A stretch of DNA of 64,000 bases from Limibacterium fermenti (GTDB taxonomy: Bacteria; Bacteroidota; Bacteroidia; Bacteroidales; Dysgonomonadaceae): assembly GCF_041902845.1 (NCBI RefSeq), contig NZ_CP159486.1, positions 3,286,001-3,350,000 of the forward strand, given 5' to 3'. Positions 25,218-34,303 of the stretch are shown here, in pieces (within the stretch, counting starts at the first letter, position 1; each line of letters begins with the position of its first letter). Below the pieces are notes generated by a model. The model did no database searches. It saw only the letters and a list, made by a program, of their open reading frames with translations, and was not told where the DNA came from. Both the position numbers and the translations under genes were made by a program.

Positions 25218-26852
25218 ATGGTATTAGTGGACGGATTGGCCGTAGAGTTCGGAGGAGCGGCATTATTTTCGGATATCTCTTTCGTAATAAATCCCAAAGA
25301 CCGTATTGCCCTGATGGGTAAAAACGGTGCGGGAAAATCGACCTTGTTGAAAATTCTGGCAGGTGTGAGGGAGCCGACCAAAGGACGGGTTTCCAAACCC
25401 AAAGATTTCACCATTGCTTATCTGCCGCAACACCTGATGACCGAAGATGAACGTACCGTCTTCGAAGAAACGGCGCAGGCTTTCGCGCACATCCACCGGT
25501 TGGAGGAGGAAATCGAGCGTATCAACAACGAACTGACTGTCCGTACCGATTATGAATCGGATGAATATATGCAACTCATCGAGCAGGTGGCCACGTTGAG
25601 CGAAAAATTTTATGGTATCGAGCAAATCAACTATGATGCTGCCGTGGAAAAAACGCTGTTCGGATTAGGATTTATACGAAGCGATTTCAACCGCATGACG
25701 TCGGAATTCAGCGGCGGCTGGCGCATGCGTATCGAACTGGCAAAAATACTTCTGCAAGACCCGGATCTGATTTTGCTTGACGAACCGACCAACCACCTCG
25801 ATATCGATTCCGTGGAATGGTTCGAAGATTTTCTCATCAACAGCGCGAAGGCGGTGGTGGTGATTTCGCATGACCGTGCGTTTGTCGACAACATTACCAA
25901 CCGCACCATCGAAGTGACCATGGGACGCATTTATGATTACAAGGCCACTTATTCGCATTATCTGGAATTGCGGAAAGAACGCCGCGAACAGCAGCAAAAA
26001 CAGTACGACGAACAGCAGAAGATGATAGCCGAAACCAAAGAGTTTATCGAACGGTTTAAGGGCACGTATTCGAAAACGTGGCAGGTGCAGTCGCGTGTGA
26101 AAATGCTGGAAAAACTGGAGTTGGTGGAAGTCGACGAAGTGGATACCTCTGCGTTGAAACTGCGATTTCCTCCTGCGCCACGTTCCGGAAGTTACCCCAT
26201 TATTGCTGAAAATGTAAGCAAATCGTATGATGAAAAGTTGATTTTCAAAGGAGTGAATTTCACCATCGAACGGGGAGAAAAAGTGGCCTTCATCGGCCGC
26301 AACGGCGAAGGGAAATCCACGCTCGTAAAATGTATCATGGGCGAAACCGATTTCGGCGGGAACTTGCAATTGGGACACAACGTGAAAATCGGCTATTTTG
26401 CACAAAACCAGGCATCGCTTCTCGACGGGGAATTGACCGTCTTTCAGACGATCGACGATATTGCCGTGGGCGATATCCGAACGAAAATCCGGGATATCCT
26501 GGGCGCGTTTATGTTCGGGCGGGAAGATATCGACAAGAAAGTAAAAGTCCTTTCGGGTGGCGAACGCACGCGCCTGGCCATGATAAAACTACTGCTCGAA
26601 CCGGTAAACCTGCTCATCCTGGATGAACCGACCAATCACCTCGACCTGAAAACCAAAGATATCCTGAAACAGGCGTTGATAGATTTCGACGGAACGCTGA
26701 TCGTGGTTTCTCACGACCGCGATTTCCTGAATGGATTGGTAAAGAAAGTGTACGAAGTCGGCAGTCAAAAAGTTACCGAACATCTCGAAGACATCTACGG
26801 GTTCCTAGCGAAAAAAAAGATGGAGAACCTGCGGGAGATAGAGCGGAAATAA
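25218..26852 (+). CDS. ABC-F family ATPase (ribosome-associated type)
   Basis: A 544-residue soluble protein with two ABC cassettes and no membrane domain. Cassette 1 has Walker A GKNGAGKST (34-42), an SGGWRMRIELAKIL signature and LLLDEPTNHLDI. Cassette 2 has GRNGEGKST, LSGGERTRLAMIK and LILDEPTNHLD. Between them is the charged ABC_tran_Xtn linker (about 235-315), rich in Gln, Lys and Glu, that reaches the P-site tRNA in family members. These ATPases act on the ribosome (EttA, Uup, YbiT type). There is no resistance-type extension, so it is probably a housekeeping translation factor. The start at 25218 was chosen because of the promoter box upstream. Confidence 0.92.
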   Translation: MVLVDGLAVEFGGAALFSDISFVINPKDRIALMGKNGAGKSTLLKILAGVREPTKGRVSKPKDFTIAYLPQHLMTEDERTVFEETAQAFAHIHRLEEEIERINNELTVRTDYESDEYMQLIEQVATLSEKFYGIEQINYDAAVEKTLFGLGFIRSDFNRMTSEFSGGWRMRIELAKILLQDPDLILLDEPTNHLDIDSVEWFEDFLINSAKAVVVISHDRAFVDNITNRTIEVTMGRIYDYKATYSHYLELRKERREQQQKQYDEQQKMIAETKEFIERFKGTYSKTWQVQSRVKMLEKLELVEVDEVDTSALKLRFPPAPRSGSYPIIAENVSKSYDEKLIFKGVNFTIERGEKVAFIGRNGEGKSTLVKCIMGETDFGGNLQLGHNVKIGYFAQNQASLLDGELTVFQTIDDIAVGDIRTKIRDILGAFMFGREDIDKKVKVLSGGERTRLAMIKLLLEPVNLLILDEPTNHLDLKTKDILKQALIDFDGTLIVVSHDRDFLNGLVKKVYEVGSQKVTEHLEDIYGFLAKKKMENLREIERK

Positions 26853-26897
26853 GTTGAATGAACGTCTCTTAAAGCCTATATTGATGTCGGAATATCG

Positions 26898-26905
26898 TAT
26901 CTTTG
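26898..26905 (+). promoter_or_regulatory. -7 box just before the DEAD-box helicase
   Basis: TATCTTTG ends four bases before the ATG at 26910. A TTG lies at 26881-26883, at 14 bases, shorter than usual. If used, the transcript would have no leader. Confidence 0.35.
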
Positions 26906-26909
26906 TCCC

Positions 26910-28244
26910 ATGAAAGCAGAAAATCCGAACAAAAGCGTATTGTCCAACCTGGGGATCGCGAATCTGAATGAGATGCAGATCGCGGCCCGGGATGTGATTA
27001 TAAAAGAACAAAACATATTATTGTTATCTCCTACCGGCACGGGAAAAACCCTGGCATATCTGTTACCGATTCTTCAATTATTGGATGAGCATATCCCTAA
27101 GGTGCAGTGCTTAATCGTCGTACCATCCAGGGAGTTGGCCCTTCAAATAGAACAGGTGTGGAAGAAGATGGGCACGGCATTCAAAGTAAACGTTTGTTAC
27201 GGAGGACACGCCATTGAAACGGAACTGAAAAATTTAAGCACCCCTCCGGCTTTGCTGATCGGAACACCCGGACGGCTGACGGATCACCTGGCAAGAAAAT
27301 CTTTCGCTACCGAATCGATTAAAACCTTAGTGCTGGACGAATTTGACAAATCCCTGCAATTGGGTTTTCAGGAGGATATGAATACCATCCTCAGCCAACT
27401 GCCGGCCCTGCGGAAAAGAATCTTGCTTTCGGCGACCTCCGATGTGGAAATTCCCGATTTTGTACAGATGGAATCGCCTGTAACGCTCGACTATACAGAG
27501 GAAGAGAAGAGCGACACGCTTTCCATGAAACTGGTGTTGTCCCCCGAAAAGGATAAGATCGAATCGTTATTTCATTTGATCTGCTCCCTTCATTCCGAAC
27601 CGGCGCTGATCTTCTGCAATCACCGGCAGGTCACGGAGCGGATTTGTGATTTATTGAACAAGAAAGGGATATACGCGGCCTATTATCATGGCGGTATGGA
27701 TCAGGACGACAGGGAGCGAACGCTAATTCGATTCAGAAACGGGAGCTTGAACTATCTGGTTACGACAGACTTGGCCGCCAGAGGATTGGATATCCCGGAA
27801 ATGAATCATGTCATTCATTATCATCTGCCGGGCAAAGAAAGCGAATTTATCCACCGGAATGGGCGTACGGCACGCATGGACGCTTCGGGAACCGCATATA
27901 TCCTACAATTCAAGGAGGAGAAAATGCCGGATTACATTCCGAATGACATCGAGGTATTGTCCGTTTCGACAGGAAACCCTTTGCCCGATCGACCCAAATA
28001 CCAGACAATCTATGTGAGCGGCGGCAAGAAGAATAAGTTAAATAAAAGCGATATCGTCGGCTTCTTCTTACAAAAAGGAAAACTGGATACCTCCGATTTG
28101 GGTTTGATTGAAGTGAAAGATTTTATTTCTTTTGTCGCGGTCCGTTCGCCTGTGGTAAAAACGCTTCTGGCGAATATCCGGGAGGAGAAAATGAAGGGTA
28201 AAAAGTATAAGATCGAAGTGGCCAGGAGTGATCGGAGGGACTGA
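26910..28244 (+). CDS. DEAD-box family RNA helicase
   Basis: A 444-residue helicase. A Q-motif-like region (LGIANLNEMQIAA, about 14-26) is followed by Walker A SPTGTGKT, the variant motif II DEFD in place of DEAD, SATSD as motif III, and in the second RecA domain TTDLAARGLDIP and HRNGRTAR (motif VI). The C-terminal part (about 365-444) is a DbpA-like RNA-binding fold with GFFLQKGKLDTSDLGLIEVKDF, so the protein may be related to DbpA of E. coli, which acts on 23S rRNA; that is inference. It follows the ABC-F gene by 57 bases with its own promoter-like box. The Q-motif fixes the start near 26910. Confidence 0.9.
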   Translation: MKAENPNKSVLSNLGIANLNEMQIAARDVIIKEQNILLLSPTGTGKTLAYLLPILQLLDEHIPKVQCLIVVPSRELALQIEQVWKKMGTAFKVNVCYGGHAIETELKNLSTPPALLIGTPGRLTDHLARKSFATESIKTLVLDEFDKSLQLGFQEDMNTILSQLPALRKRILLSATSDVEIPDFVQMESPVTLDYTEEEKSDTLSMKLVLSPEKDKIESLFHLICSLHSEPALIFCNHRQVTERICDLLNKKGIYAAYYHGGMDQDDRERTLIRFRNGSLNYLVTTDLAARGLDIPEMNHVIHYHLPGKESEFIHRNGRTARMDASGTAYILQFKEEKMPDYIPNDIEVLSVSTGNPLPDRPKYQTIYVSGGKKNKLNKSDIVGFFLQKGKLDTSDLGLIEVKDFISFVAVRSPVVKTLLANIREEKMKGKKYKIEVARSDRRD

Positions 28245-28272
28245 GCCCGATAAAGTACAACATAGACCAGAA

Positions 28273-28304
28273 AAAAAGCGCCCCAAAATAACGGAGCGCT
28301 TTTT
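28273..28304. terminator. Bidirectional terminator between convergent genes
   Basis: AAAAAGCGC pairs with GCGCTTTTT around a 14-base loop. It lies between the helicase (plus strand) and the AraC gene (minus strand) and can serve both. Confidence 0.7.
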
Positions 28305-28349
28305 CGCCTATGAGAGAGCCATGAAAATTGTGTTTATCTATAATCTATA

Positions 28350-28862
28350 TTATACCGCTTTGTGGGATTTATTCGTAAGCATGCGACTTTTGATAGGCGG
28401 CATGCCAAACCGCGACGTATAGGCGTTAACAAGGTGCGTCAGGTTTTTAAATCCGTATAATTCCGCAATTTCTTTCAGCGTTATATCGGAGTTTAAGACT
28501 AATGAACGAATTTCATCCATCTTCTTGTCCAGCATCCATTGATAAGGAGTTTCTCCGAAGAACTTTTTGAAATGACGGGTAAATGTCTTTTGAGAATTGT
28601 ATCCACACCGGATACCTAATTCACTGGCGTTTCTACAGGCAGAATAATTGCGTAGCACATACTCATGAAAAACTTTCGTTTTGGTTGTATGAGGAATCAA
28701 CTTCATCAAGATAATCTCCTGATCGGGCGAAGACGTCACACAACTCTCCCCGCCATTCGAAAAAGTAAAAGTGCAAGCGGATACATCCGACAATACATAC
28801 TTCTCGATTTTCTTTTGAGAATTTTGCGGGTTTACGGTTGATCTATTCGCGTTAACGTCCAT
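28350..28862 (-). CDS. AraC-type helix-turn-helix protein
   Basis: A 170-residue protein. The C-terminal 100 residues form the two-helix-turn-helix AraC DNA-binding domain: GIRCGYNSQKTFTRHFKKFFGETPYQW and later LKEIAELYGFKNLTHLVNAYTSRFGMPPIKSR. The N-terminal 65 residues have no recognisable sensor domain. The start overlaps the DUF3244 stop region by 11 bases on the same strand, so the genes are probably co-transcribed. Target unknown. Confidence 0.82.
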   Translation of the reverse strand: MDVNANRSTVNPQNSQKKIEKYVLSDVSACTFTFSNGGESCVTSSPDQEIILMKLIPHTTKTKVFHEYVLRNYSACRNASELGIRCGYNSQKTFTRHFKKFFGETPYQWMLDKKMDEIRSLVLNSDITLKEIAELYGFKNLTHLVNAYTSRFGMPPIKSRMLTNKSHKAV

Positions 28863-29250
28863 ATTGCCTTTGCGTTAAAATTCCCACATACGTTTCCGAA
28901 TCCAAAATAACCCGTAAAGTATACGTGCCGGCACGCAACGTCGCGATATTGATGACTTCAACAGCCTCTCCTTGTACATCAAAATTGACCCGGCGGAATG
29001 TCCTCCCGCCGCTGATCTCAACGGTGGCCGCACCGGTGTAATTTTGAATGTGTAGGGTTAATTCTTCCCGGGTATTCTCGGCTTCTACGGTAATAGGCGA
29101 TCCCGAACGGGTTGTACCACCTTCCCTACTTAAGGCTATTTTATCCTGATAATCAAACTTTATCTCTTCGCTTTTTTCTACTGAAAAAGCAGAGAAGAGA
29201 AACGCAACACACATTAGTAATCCCATTAAAAATACATTTCTTTTCATCAT
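28852..29250 (-). CDS. DUF3244 secreted or periplasmic protein
   Basis: A 132-residue protein with a hydrophobic signal peptide (about 1-24, ending near FSAFS). The rest is a small beta-sandwich ending in LRAGTYTLRVILDSETYVGIL, resembling the DUF3244/Por-sorting-like Ig modules of Bacteroidales. There is no Cys lipobox. Two ATGs are adjacent and either may be used. It overlaps the AraC gene. Function unknown; its family members are small exported proteins found in gut Bacteroidales. Confidence 0.75.
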   Translation of the reverse strand: MMKRNVFLMGLLMCVAFLFSAFSVEKSEEIKFDYQDKIALSREGGTTRSGSPITVEAENTREELTLHIQNYTGAATVEISGGRTFRRVNFDVQGEAVEVINIATLRAGTYTLRVILDSETYVGILTQRQYGR

Positions 29251-29474
29251 TCAATTTTTTAATATTACGTTGTTATTTCTGAGAATCAAAACGCTTTCCA
29301 AACGTTATCAATTACAGACACAAAGTAATGAAGGAAAGACATAAAAAACAACCCCCTCTCCTTATTTTAACGGGTAAAACAGATCTAAATCACTAAATAC
29401 AAGAAAATTAACATGGACAACTTTAACACCTCCAAATCGACAAACCAGCTATATATTACGAAAAAAGCACAAAA

Positions 29475-31148
29475 TCAAGCCGAAAAAATCGATATATCCA
29501 TCCCTTTTTCCGTCATTTTTTTCTTCAATTGCGATTTTCGGGTACGAATGCTTTGGAGAGAGGCATTCATAAAAGTCGCGATTTGACGATTATCGGCATG
29601 ACAAGCTACCAGCATCAATAGCAACTTATCCGTTTCATTCAAATGGGAATCCGCGTCCTGAATACCCGTATATTGAAAGAAGGTCTCGGCATCCGGAAGC
29701 AACTCTTCCGGCAAATCACGCAGTTCCGTTTCCGTGGAACGCAAAAGCGTCCGCATCGATTCGTATATTTTAGGTTGCGAAGAGACATATCGTTGGGATA
29801 ATTGGTCGAACTGCTCCTGTAAGGAAGTCAGCCGTTCGGAAATATGGCCGTATAACGCCATAAGCCATTTCCTCTTATTCGCTTCTTCGGTAAGCAACTG
29901 TGTTTGTAATGTCTGCTTTTGATTTTCATGTTCGGAAACCATTAATCTCATTTTTGCTTTGCGCCGATGGCGGCGATTGATCATCATCACCAGAATGAGC
30001 ACCATCAATAATAATAAAGAAAGTACGACGGTACTGAGCATTGTTTGCCGGGAGCGTAATGCCCGGTTTTCCGCTTCAGATAAATCATATTTCTTTTCCA
30101 ACTCCATCACCTGCGTATCCAACCGCTTCTTAACCGATTCTTTATATATTTCCGAAGCCTTTTTAAGATAATTATTTGCTAGCCCAAAATTGCCCTGTTT
30201 CTCAGCAATATATGCAACATTCTCATAAAAAATATAATTATGTCTATAGGTAGAATCTTTAACCATATCAATAGCTTTTTGGGCATAATACATAGCACTG
30301 TCCAGTTGTCCTATATTATTATATCTATCTGAAATATTAAAATATACTCGAGAAAAATCAATCTTTTCTTTCAGAAAAAGGCTTAAATTCAATTTTTTCT
30401 TTTCAAAATCCAGCGCTCTTTCATATTCACCTTGTGTATCATAATAAGCAGATTGTACATTTAAAATAAAATATTCTTTTTCAGGAAGTATAGAATAAAA
30501 GGTAACTAATGAATCCATATATTGTTTACTTTTTTCTTGATTCTTCTGAATCATTTCATTCCAAAAAAGCACTAAAAAAGCATCAAAAATATGAGTCGGT
30601 TCTTTTTCCAATCGCGCAAAATCGAGAGTTTCATTATAATAGTTGTTTGCAAGTTCAAAGTTTGCATTATTATAATGAATACTTCCCAAAAAGTAATTAA
30701 TCATATACCCGATAGTCGGATTAGGATTAGGCTGTTTTTGAAATAACCGGTCGGCTTTTTTCAATGGCTCGTAAGCCGTACTATCATTCACCCCCATACG
30801 ATTACGGACAATGCCCAAATAGATGAGAGAGCGAATGTAGTTTTCGCTTTTCGGATCGTGCTTCTCATAATAGTTGGCGACCTTTTGGATAAGCGAGTCG
30901 GAAGTAAAATCGACATATGTTTTATCTTCCGCAATCGTTACCAGCAAACGACGATAAGCCCTGTTTGCCCGCGAGAGCGTTTGCGGATCGAGAGTTTGTA
31001 AACTATCCGATATTTGCTCGGGAATGCTGTCAACCGCTTTATCCCATCGGGACAAACGATTATATATTTCTTTGTCTTGCCTATTATTACAAGATATAAG
31101 CAAGAACATACTTAACAGAAAAAGGACAAAATTAAATATCTTGCGCAT
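29475..31148 (-). CDS. Membrane-anchored TPR regulator with LuxR-like C-terminal domain
   Basis: A 557-residue protein. A lipoprotein-like signal ends at Cys20 (LISC). Several TPR-type helical repeats fill about 60-350 (for example YYNETLDFARL, YYAQKAIDMV, ANNYLKKASEIY). One transmembrane segment is at about 369-391, then a basic stretch and coiled coil (about 400-470). The C-terminal 60 residues (LNETDKLLLMLVACHADNRQIATFMN...SIRTRKSQLKKK) read like a LuxR/GerE-type HTH. Related Bacteroidales proteins are one-component regulators that sense in the periplasm and bind DNA in the cytoplasm, often beside SusCD genes. A SusCD pair lies 1.6 kb away, but decayed genes intervene. Confidence 0.75.
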   Translation of the reverse strand: MRKIFNFVLFLLSMFLLISCNNRQDKEIYNRLSRWDKAVDSIPEQISDSLQTLDPQTLSRANRAYRRLLVTIAEDKTYVDFTSDSLIQKVANYYEKHDPKSENYIRSLIYLGIVRNRMGVNDSTAYEPLKKADRLFQKQPNPNPTIGYMINYFLGSIHYNNANFELANNYYNETLDFARLEKEPTHIFDAFLVLFWNEMIQKNQEKSKQYMDSLVTFYSILPEKEYFILNVQSAYYDTQGEYERALDFEKKKLNLSLFLKEKIDFSRVYFNISDRYNNIGQLDSAMYYAQKAIDMVKDSTYRHNYIFYENVAYIAEKQGNFGLANNYLKKASEIYKESVKKRLDTQVMELEKKYDLSEAENRALRSRQTMLSTVVLSLLLLMVLILVMMINRRHRRKAKMRLMVSEHENQKQTLQTQLLTEEANKRKWLMALYGHISERLTSLQEQFDQLSQRYVSSQPKIYESMRTLLRSTETELRDLPEELLPDAETFFQYTGIQDADSHLNETDKLLLMLVACHADNRQIATFMNASLQSIRTRKSQLKKKMTEKGMDISIFSA

Positions 31149-31262
31149 TATTGAGATTAGATAGTTGTTCAGAACACAAACTTAACTAAAAATATCGAGA
31201 TTCTATCTCGAACGGGGCAAATAAAAAATAATGGAAAGAATATTCCCGGGAAAAGAAAGATT

Positions 31263-31469
31263 TCAAGCCTGAGTTATCGGCTGCAACAACCATTTCCAAG
31301 CCGGCACAATATTGATCTGCTTGCTTTCCCGGGATATTATCCGCTCTTCATCCTTTGTGACGATAAAAAGGTTATCGCATCGGGTTGCACGTGCCGCCTC
31401 CAAAACACCCCGAATCTCTCTTTCGCAGGTAATTTCGTCCGTCATATCCCATGTGACAGGTATATGCAT
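31263..31469 (-). pseudogene. C-terminal fragment of a DUF4143 ATPase
   Basis: Sixty-eight codons match the end of the DUF4143 family: IRGVLEAARATRCDNLFIVTKDEER and then INIVPAWKWLL. The ATPase part is absent and the fragment abuts AbiEi-like sequence read in the other direction. Confidence 0.6.
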
Positions 31470-31474
31470 GGCAT

Positions 31475-31810
31475 CCCGATTTTGACAGGAATAACCTTGC
31501 CCGTTGGGCTAAGAAAGGGTATCTTATCCGATTAAGACAAGAGTATTTCGCCTTTTCGGAATATAAGAACAAGCCGGATTATTCCCTTTATTTTGCTAAT
31601 CGAATTTATCGTCCATCTTATATTAGCTTGCACACGGCATTGGCATTTTACGGAATAATACCGGAAGCGGTGGTGCAGGTTACCAGCGTGACATCTTTGA
31701 AAACGGCTTCATTTCGTAACGAATTTGGCGAATACTCTTATAAGAATGTTAAAGAAAACTTGATGTTCGGATACGAGTTGAAGCAAAAGATAAAAACAAT
31801 CCGAAACTGA
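31475..31810 (+). pseudogene. AbiEi-like antitoxin remnant
   Basis: An open stretch without a proper start encodes DFDRNNLARWAKKGYLIRL (winged helix), then RPSYISLHTALAFYGIIPE and VQVTSVTSLKTASFRNEFG, the hallmark of type IV antitoxins of the AbiEi family. It ends at a premature stop after FGYELKQKIKTIRN, so the C-terminal half is lost. Confidence 0.6.
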
Positions 31811-31897
31811 CGGCATTCAGACGGAATATTTATTTTCCGGAACTGTTGTTCGATTTGGAATTAAGCGGCCATAAGCAAGAACGATAAATATCAAAGG

Positions 31898-32218
31898 TTG
31901 CGGATTTTTTTCCCGTTTCCTGTCCCTTCCGATGGCGTATTGTGCAGTATAAAAATAGCAGCCATGTTAGTACGCTCCAAGAGGCGTGACTTTTACGATT
32001 TGATGTTTTTATTGGCGCAAACGAAACCGGACTATGAATTTTTATCAAAGCGTTGTGGAATACATAACCTGCAGGAGTTTAAACATCCAACGGCCGAATT
32101 ACTGAAAACGGTTGATTTGAAGAAAAAGCAAAAAGATTTTGAACATTTGCTATTCAATAAGCCCAATAGTGAAAAGATTTTGAGGTTTGGAGATTTCGTT
32201 GATTCGTTAACAGAATAA
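31898..32218 (+). pseudogene. AbiEii-like nucleotidyltransferase toxin remnant
   Basis: One hundred and six codons resemble the C-terminal part of AbiEii/AbiGii toxins: VLCSIKIAAMLVRSKRRDFYDLMFLL, then KQKDFEHLLFNKPNSEKILRF. The nucleotidyltransferase catalytic motifs of the N-terminus are missing, so it cannot be active. It follows the AbiEi remnant in the order expected for the operon. Confidence 0.55.
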
Positions 32219-32221
32219 GAG

Positions 32222-32415
32222 GTCAACAACCATGAATGAAGTATTGTCAAGGATATCGAATGCACTGTCATCCATATCAATATTCAGAGACAAGTGGTCT
32301 TTATCAATAGAAGGGTTTAAATCATAAGCAGGAGATAACACCCACCCTTCTTCCGTCAAAATAAACCCATGTGTTCCAGCAAGGATTTGTGCTTCGGGAA
32401 TATGACTTGCTTTCT
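32222..32415 (-). pseudogene. HipA C-terminal fragment
   Basis: About 60 codons, HGFILTEEGWVLSPAYDLNPSIDKD followed by LNIDMDDSAFD, match the end of the HipA kinase domain (metal-binding APAYD-like SPAYDLNP). Nothing upstream supplies the rest. It is unrelated in sequence to the hipT at 22095-23096, being of the one-chain HipA type. Confidence 0.6.
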
Positions 32416-32674
32416 CGTATTCATTCCTCCAATGTTTGTTATTCCGGACAATAATAATGATTGGAATAACAAACAAAAAAATAAGAATTGGCGTATAACG
32501 AGGAGATAAAAGGGCTGTGGTCGCTCCCCGAGAATTTGAAAATAGTGAAGATGCTCATTATTACGAAAAAGAAGGAAGAAACAATCGTGGAAAACAGAAA
32601 GAACAAATAGTTTACAGAAGGTTTAGATAAGACATCGACAACTCTAACAATAGAGAAATAAAAAACAGTAAAAA

Positions 32675-32704
32675 AATAGAGCTCAGCCAATACTGAGCTC
32701 TATT
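32675..32704 (-). terminator. Terminator after the first susD
   Basis: A perfect 12-bp stem, AATAGAGCTCAG with CTGAGCTCTATT, and a 6-base loop. On the minus strand it is followed by seven T residues. It lies about 80 bases past the susD stop. Confidence 0.8.
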
Positions 32705-32785
32705 ACAAAACATAATTTGTAATCCGTTTAGCTTTTTGGAATCACAAAAAAATAAAATAAATTCTTTTAGAAACCAATAAAATAA

Positions 32786-34285
32786 CTAGTTTAAATACCC
32801 CTCATTTTGTTGGATAACCGCATTATTATCCTTTTCTTCACTCGGAATGGGTAGAATCAGTAAATACGAATAATCATTATTCCAACCGATTTCTTTCACA
32901 TAAATATCGTTGTTAAGTGGAAAGGTGGGTGTTCCTGTTCTTTTCATGGTTTTTGTACCTAAATCCCTTGTAATATCAAAAAACCGATGTCCTTCGCCGA
33001 ACAATTCTTTGCGTCTCTCGACCTTTACCAAATCGACCAAAACTCCACCGCTCACACTTTCCGGTGTAGGTACGAACGGACTTTCAGTAGTCGAAATCCT
33101 TCTTTCCTTACGAAGATCATCCAGATACTTCTTTGCATTTGCTTCATTTACATAAGCACCCGCTTCTGCAGCAATAAGATACACCTCGGACAAACGAATG
33201 ATATGTGGATTATTGACATACAAATTACCTTCTCTACCAGGGTATTTATTAATAAAATATCTTATTTTTTTATCTTCGCCCTCTTTTTTAGTAACTAACT
33301 TTAATCGATAATCTTTCGGGTCTTCATTCAACAAATCAAATAGCTCTTGCGTAGAGCCACTGGCAGCATAACCGTCAGGACTTAAAACATATCCAATCGA
33401 TTCTCGGTCGGCATTTTCCACATCGGAAGTATATAACTCAAAGATGGCTTCCGAGGAAAATGCTTCTCCCCATGATCTTACATAATCACTTCCGGCAATA
33501 AGAGAGTAAACTCCACCGTTTATTACATCTTCTGCCAAATCGTAGGATTTTTTATATTCTCCCATATAAAGATATATTTTTGCCAACAACGATTTGGCAG
33601 CCCATAGATTGATATAACCGTTTTTTTTGTCTTCAGACAAATTGGGCTTTTCAGTAGTTCCGATTGCATCTGTCAAATCCGAAACCATAAAAGAGTAAAT
33701 ATCTTTCACAGAGACTCGGGCAAGTTGCTCTTCTTTATTAATCACTCGATCAGCTTTTATGACGCCCCATGCATCTTTGTTCTTCAAGTAGGGCTCTCCA
33801 TAAATGCGCACCAAGTCGAAATGTAGTAATGCCCTCAACGTCAAAGCCTGCGCTTTTATATCATTCAATTGCGCTTTCTCTGCATCAGATGAAGTTTGAA
33901 CAGCGCCCGCGTTAATTCTTTCTAATAGGCTGTTGCATCTACCTAACATCCGATATCCATATTCCCAAAAAGAACCAGCATTCGTAGATGTCAGGGACGT
34001 AGTATGCCCGTAAGTGTACTGAGAAGCAGTTCTGTCACCCGCCGCCATGGTGCCCATATCGTCGCCACGCACATCGCCGTAGGTTACCAGATCGCAACCG
34101 TAATAGCTTGCCGATTTCATGAGAGTATAAATGCCATTTAAAGCGGCACTCGCTTCCTTCACATTCGTTACGACTTCATCTTTAGGCAACTCGTCGGATT
34201 GTGACACCTCCAAAAAGTCCGAACACGAAACCGTTGCAAAAAAAACCGTCAATAAAAATATTGTCTTATATAAATATGTATTCAT
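32786..34285 (-). CDS. SusD/RagB family nutrient-binding lipoprotein (pair 1)
   Basis: A 499-residue surface lipoprotein; the signal ends at a Cys (ATVSCSDFLEV). The SusD helical-repeat core shows LRALLHFDLVRIYGEP, SLLAKIYLYMGEY and near the end RRKELFGEGHRFFDITRD. SusD proteins form a lid on the SusC barrel and bind the substrate. The gene follows its SusC by 18 bases. There is no degradative enzyme next to it, so the substrate cannot be predicted. Confidence 0.92.
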   Translation of the reverse strand: MNTYLYKTIFLLTVFFATVSCSDFLEVSQSDELPKDEVVTNVKEASAALNGIYTLMKSASYYGCDLVTYGDVRGDDMGTMAAGDRTASQYTYGHTTSLTSTNAGSFWEYGYRMLGRCNSLLERINAGAVQTSSDAEKAQLNDIKAQALTLRALLHFDLVRIYGEPYLKNKDAWGVIKADRVINKEEQLARVSVKDIYSFMVSDLTDAIGTTEKPNLSEDKKNGYINLWAAKSLLAKIYLYMGEYKKSYDLAEDVINGGVYSLIAGSDYVRSWGEAFSSEAIFELYTSDVENADRESIGYVLSPDGYAASGSTQELFDLLNEDPKDYRLKLVTKKEGEDKKIRYFINKYPGREGNLYVNNPHIIRLSEVYLIAAEAGAYVNEANAKKYLDDLRKERRISTTESPFVPTPESVSGGVLVDLVKVERRKELFGEGHRFFDITRDLGTKTMKRTGTPTFPLNNDIYVKEIGWNNDYSYLLILPIPSEEKDNNAVIQQNEGYLN

Positions 34286-34303
34286 TTTTCTTCCATTTAA
34301 AAA

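Noticed and set aside
25665..26405. 246-codon minus-strand ORF
   Set aside because: Antisense to the ABC-F ATPase, rich in Phe and His as expected of a shadow.
32439..32690. 83-codon hydrophobic minus-strand ORF
   Set aside because: Overlaps the terminator at 32675-32704, has no ribosome site and low-complexity hydrophobic composition; too weak to call a membrane protein.
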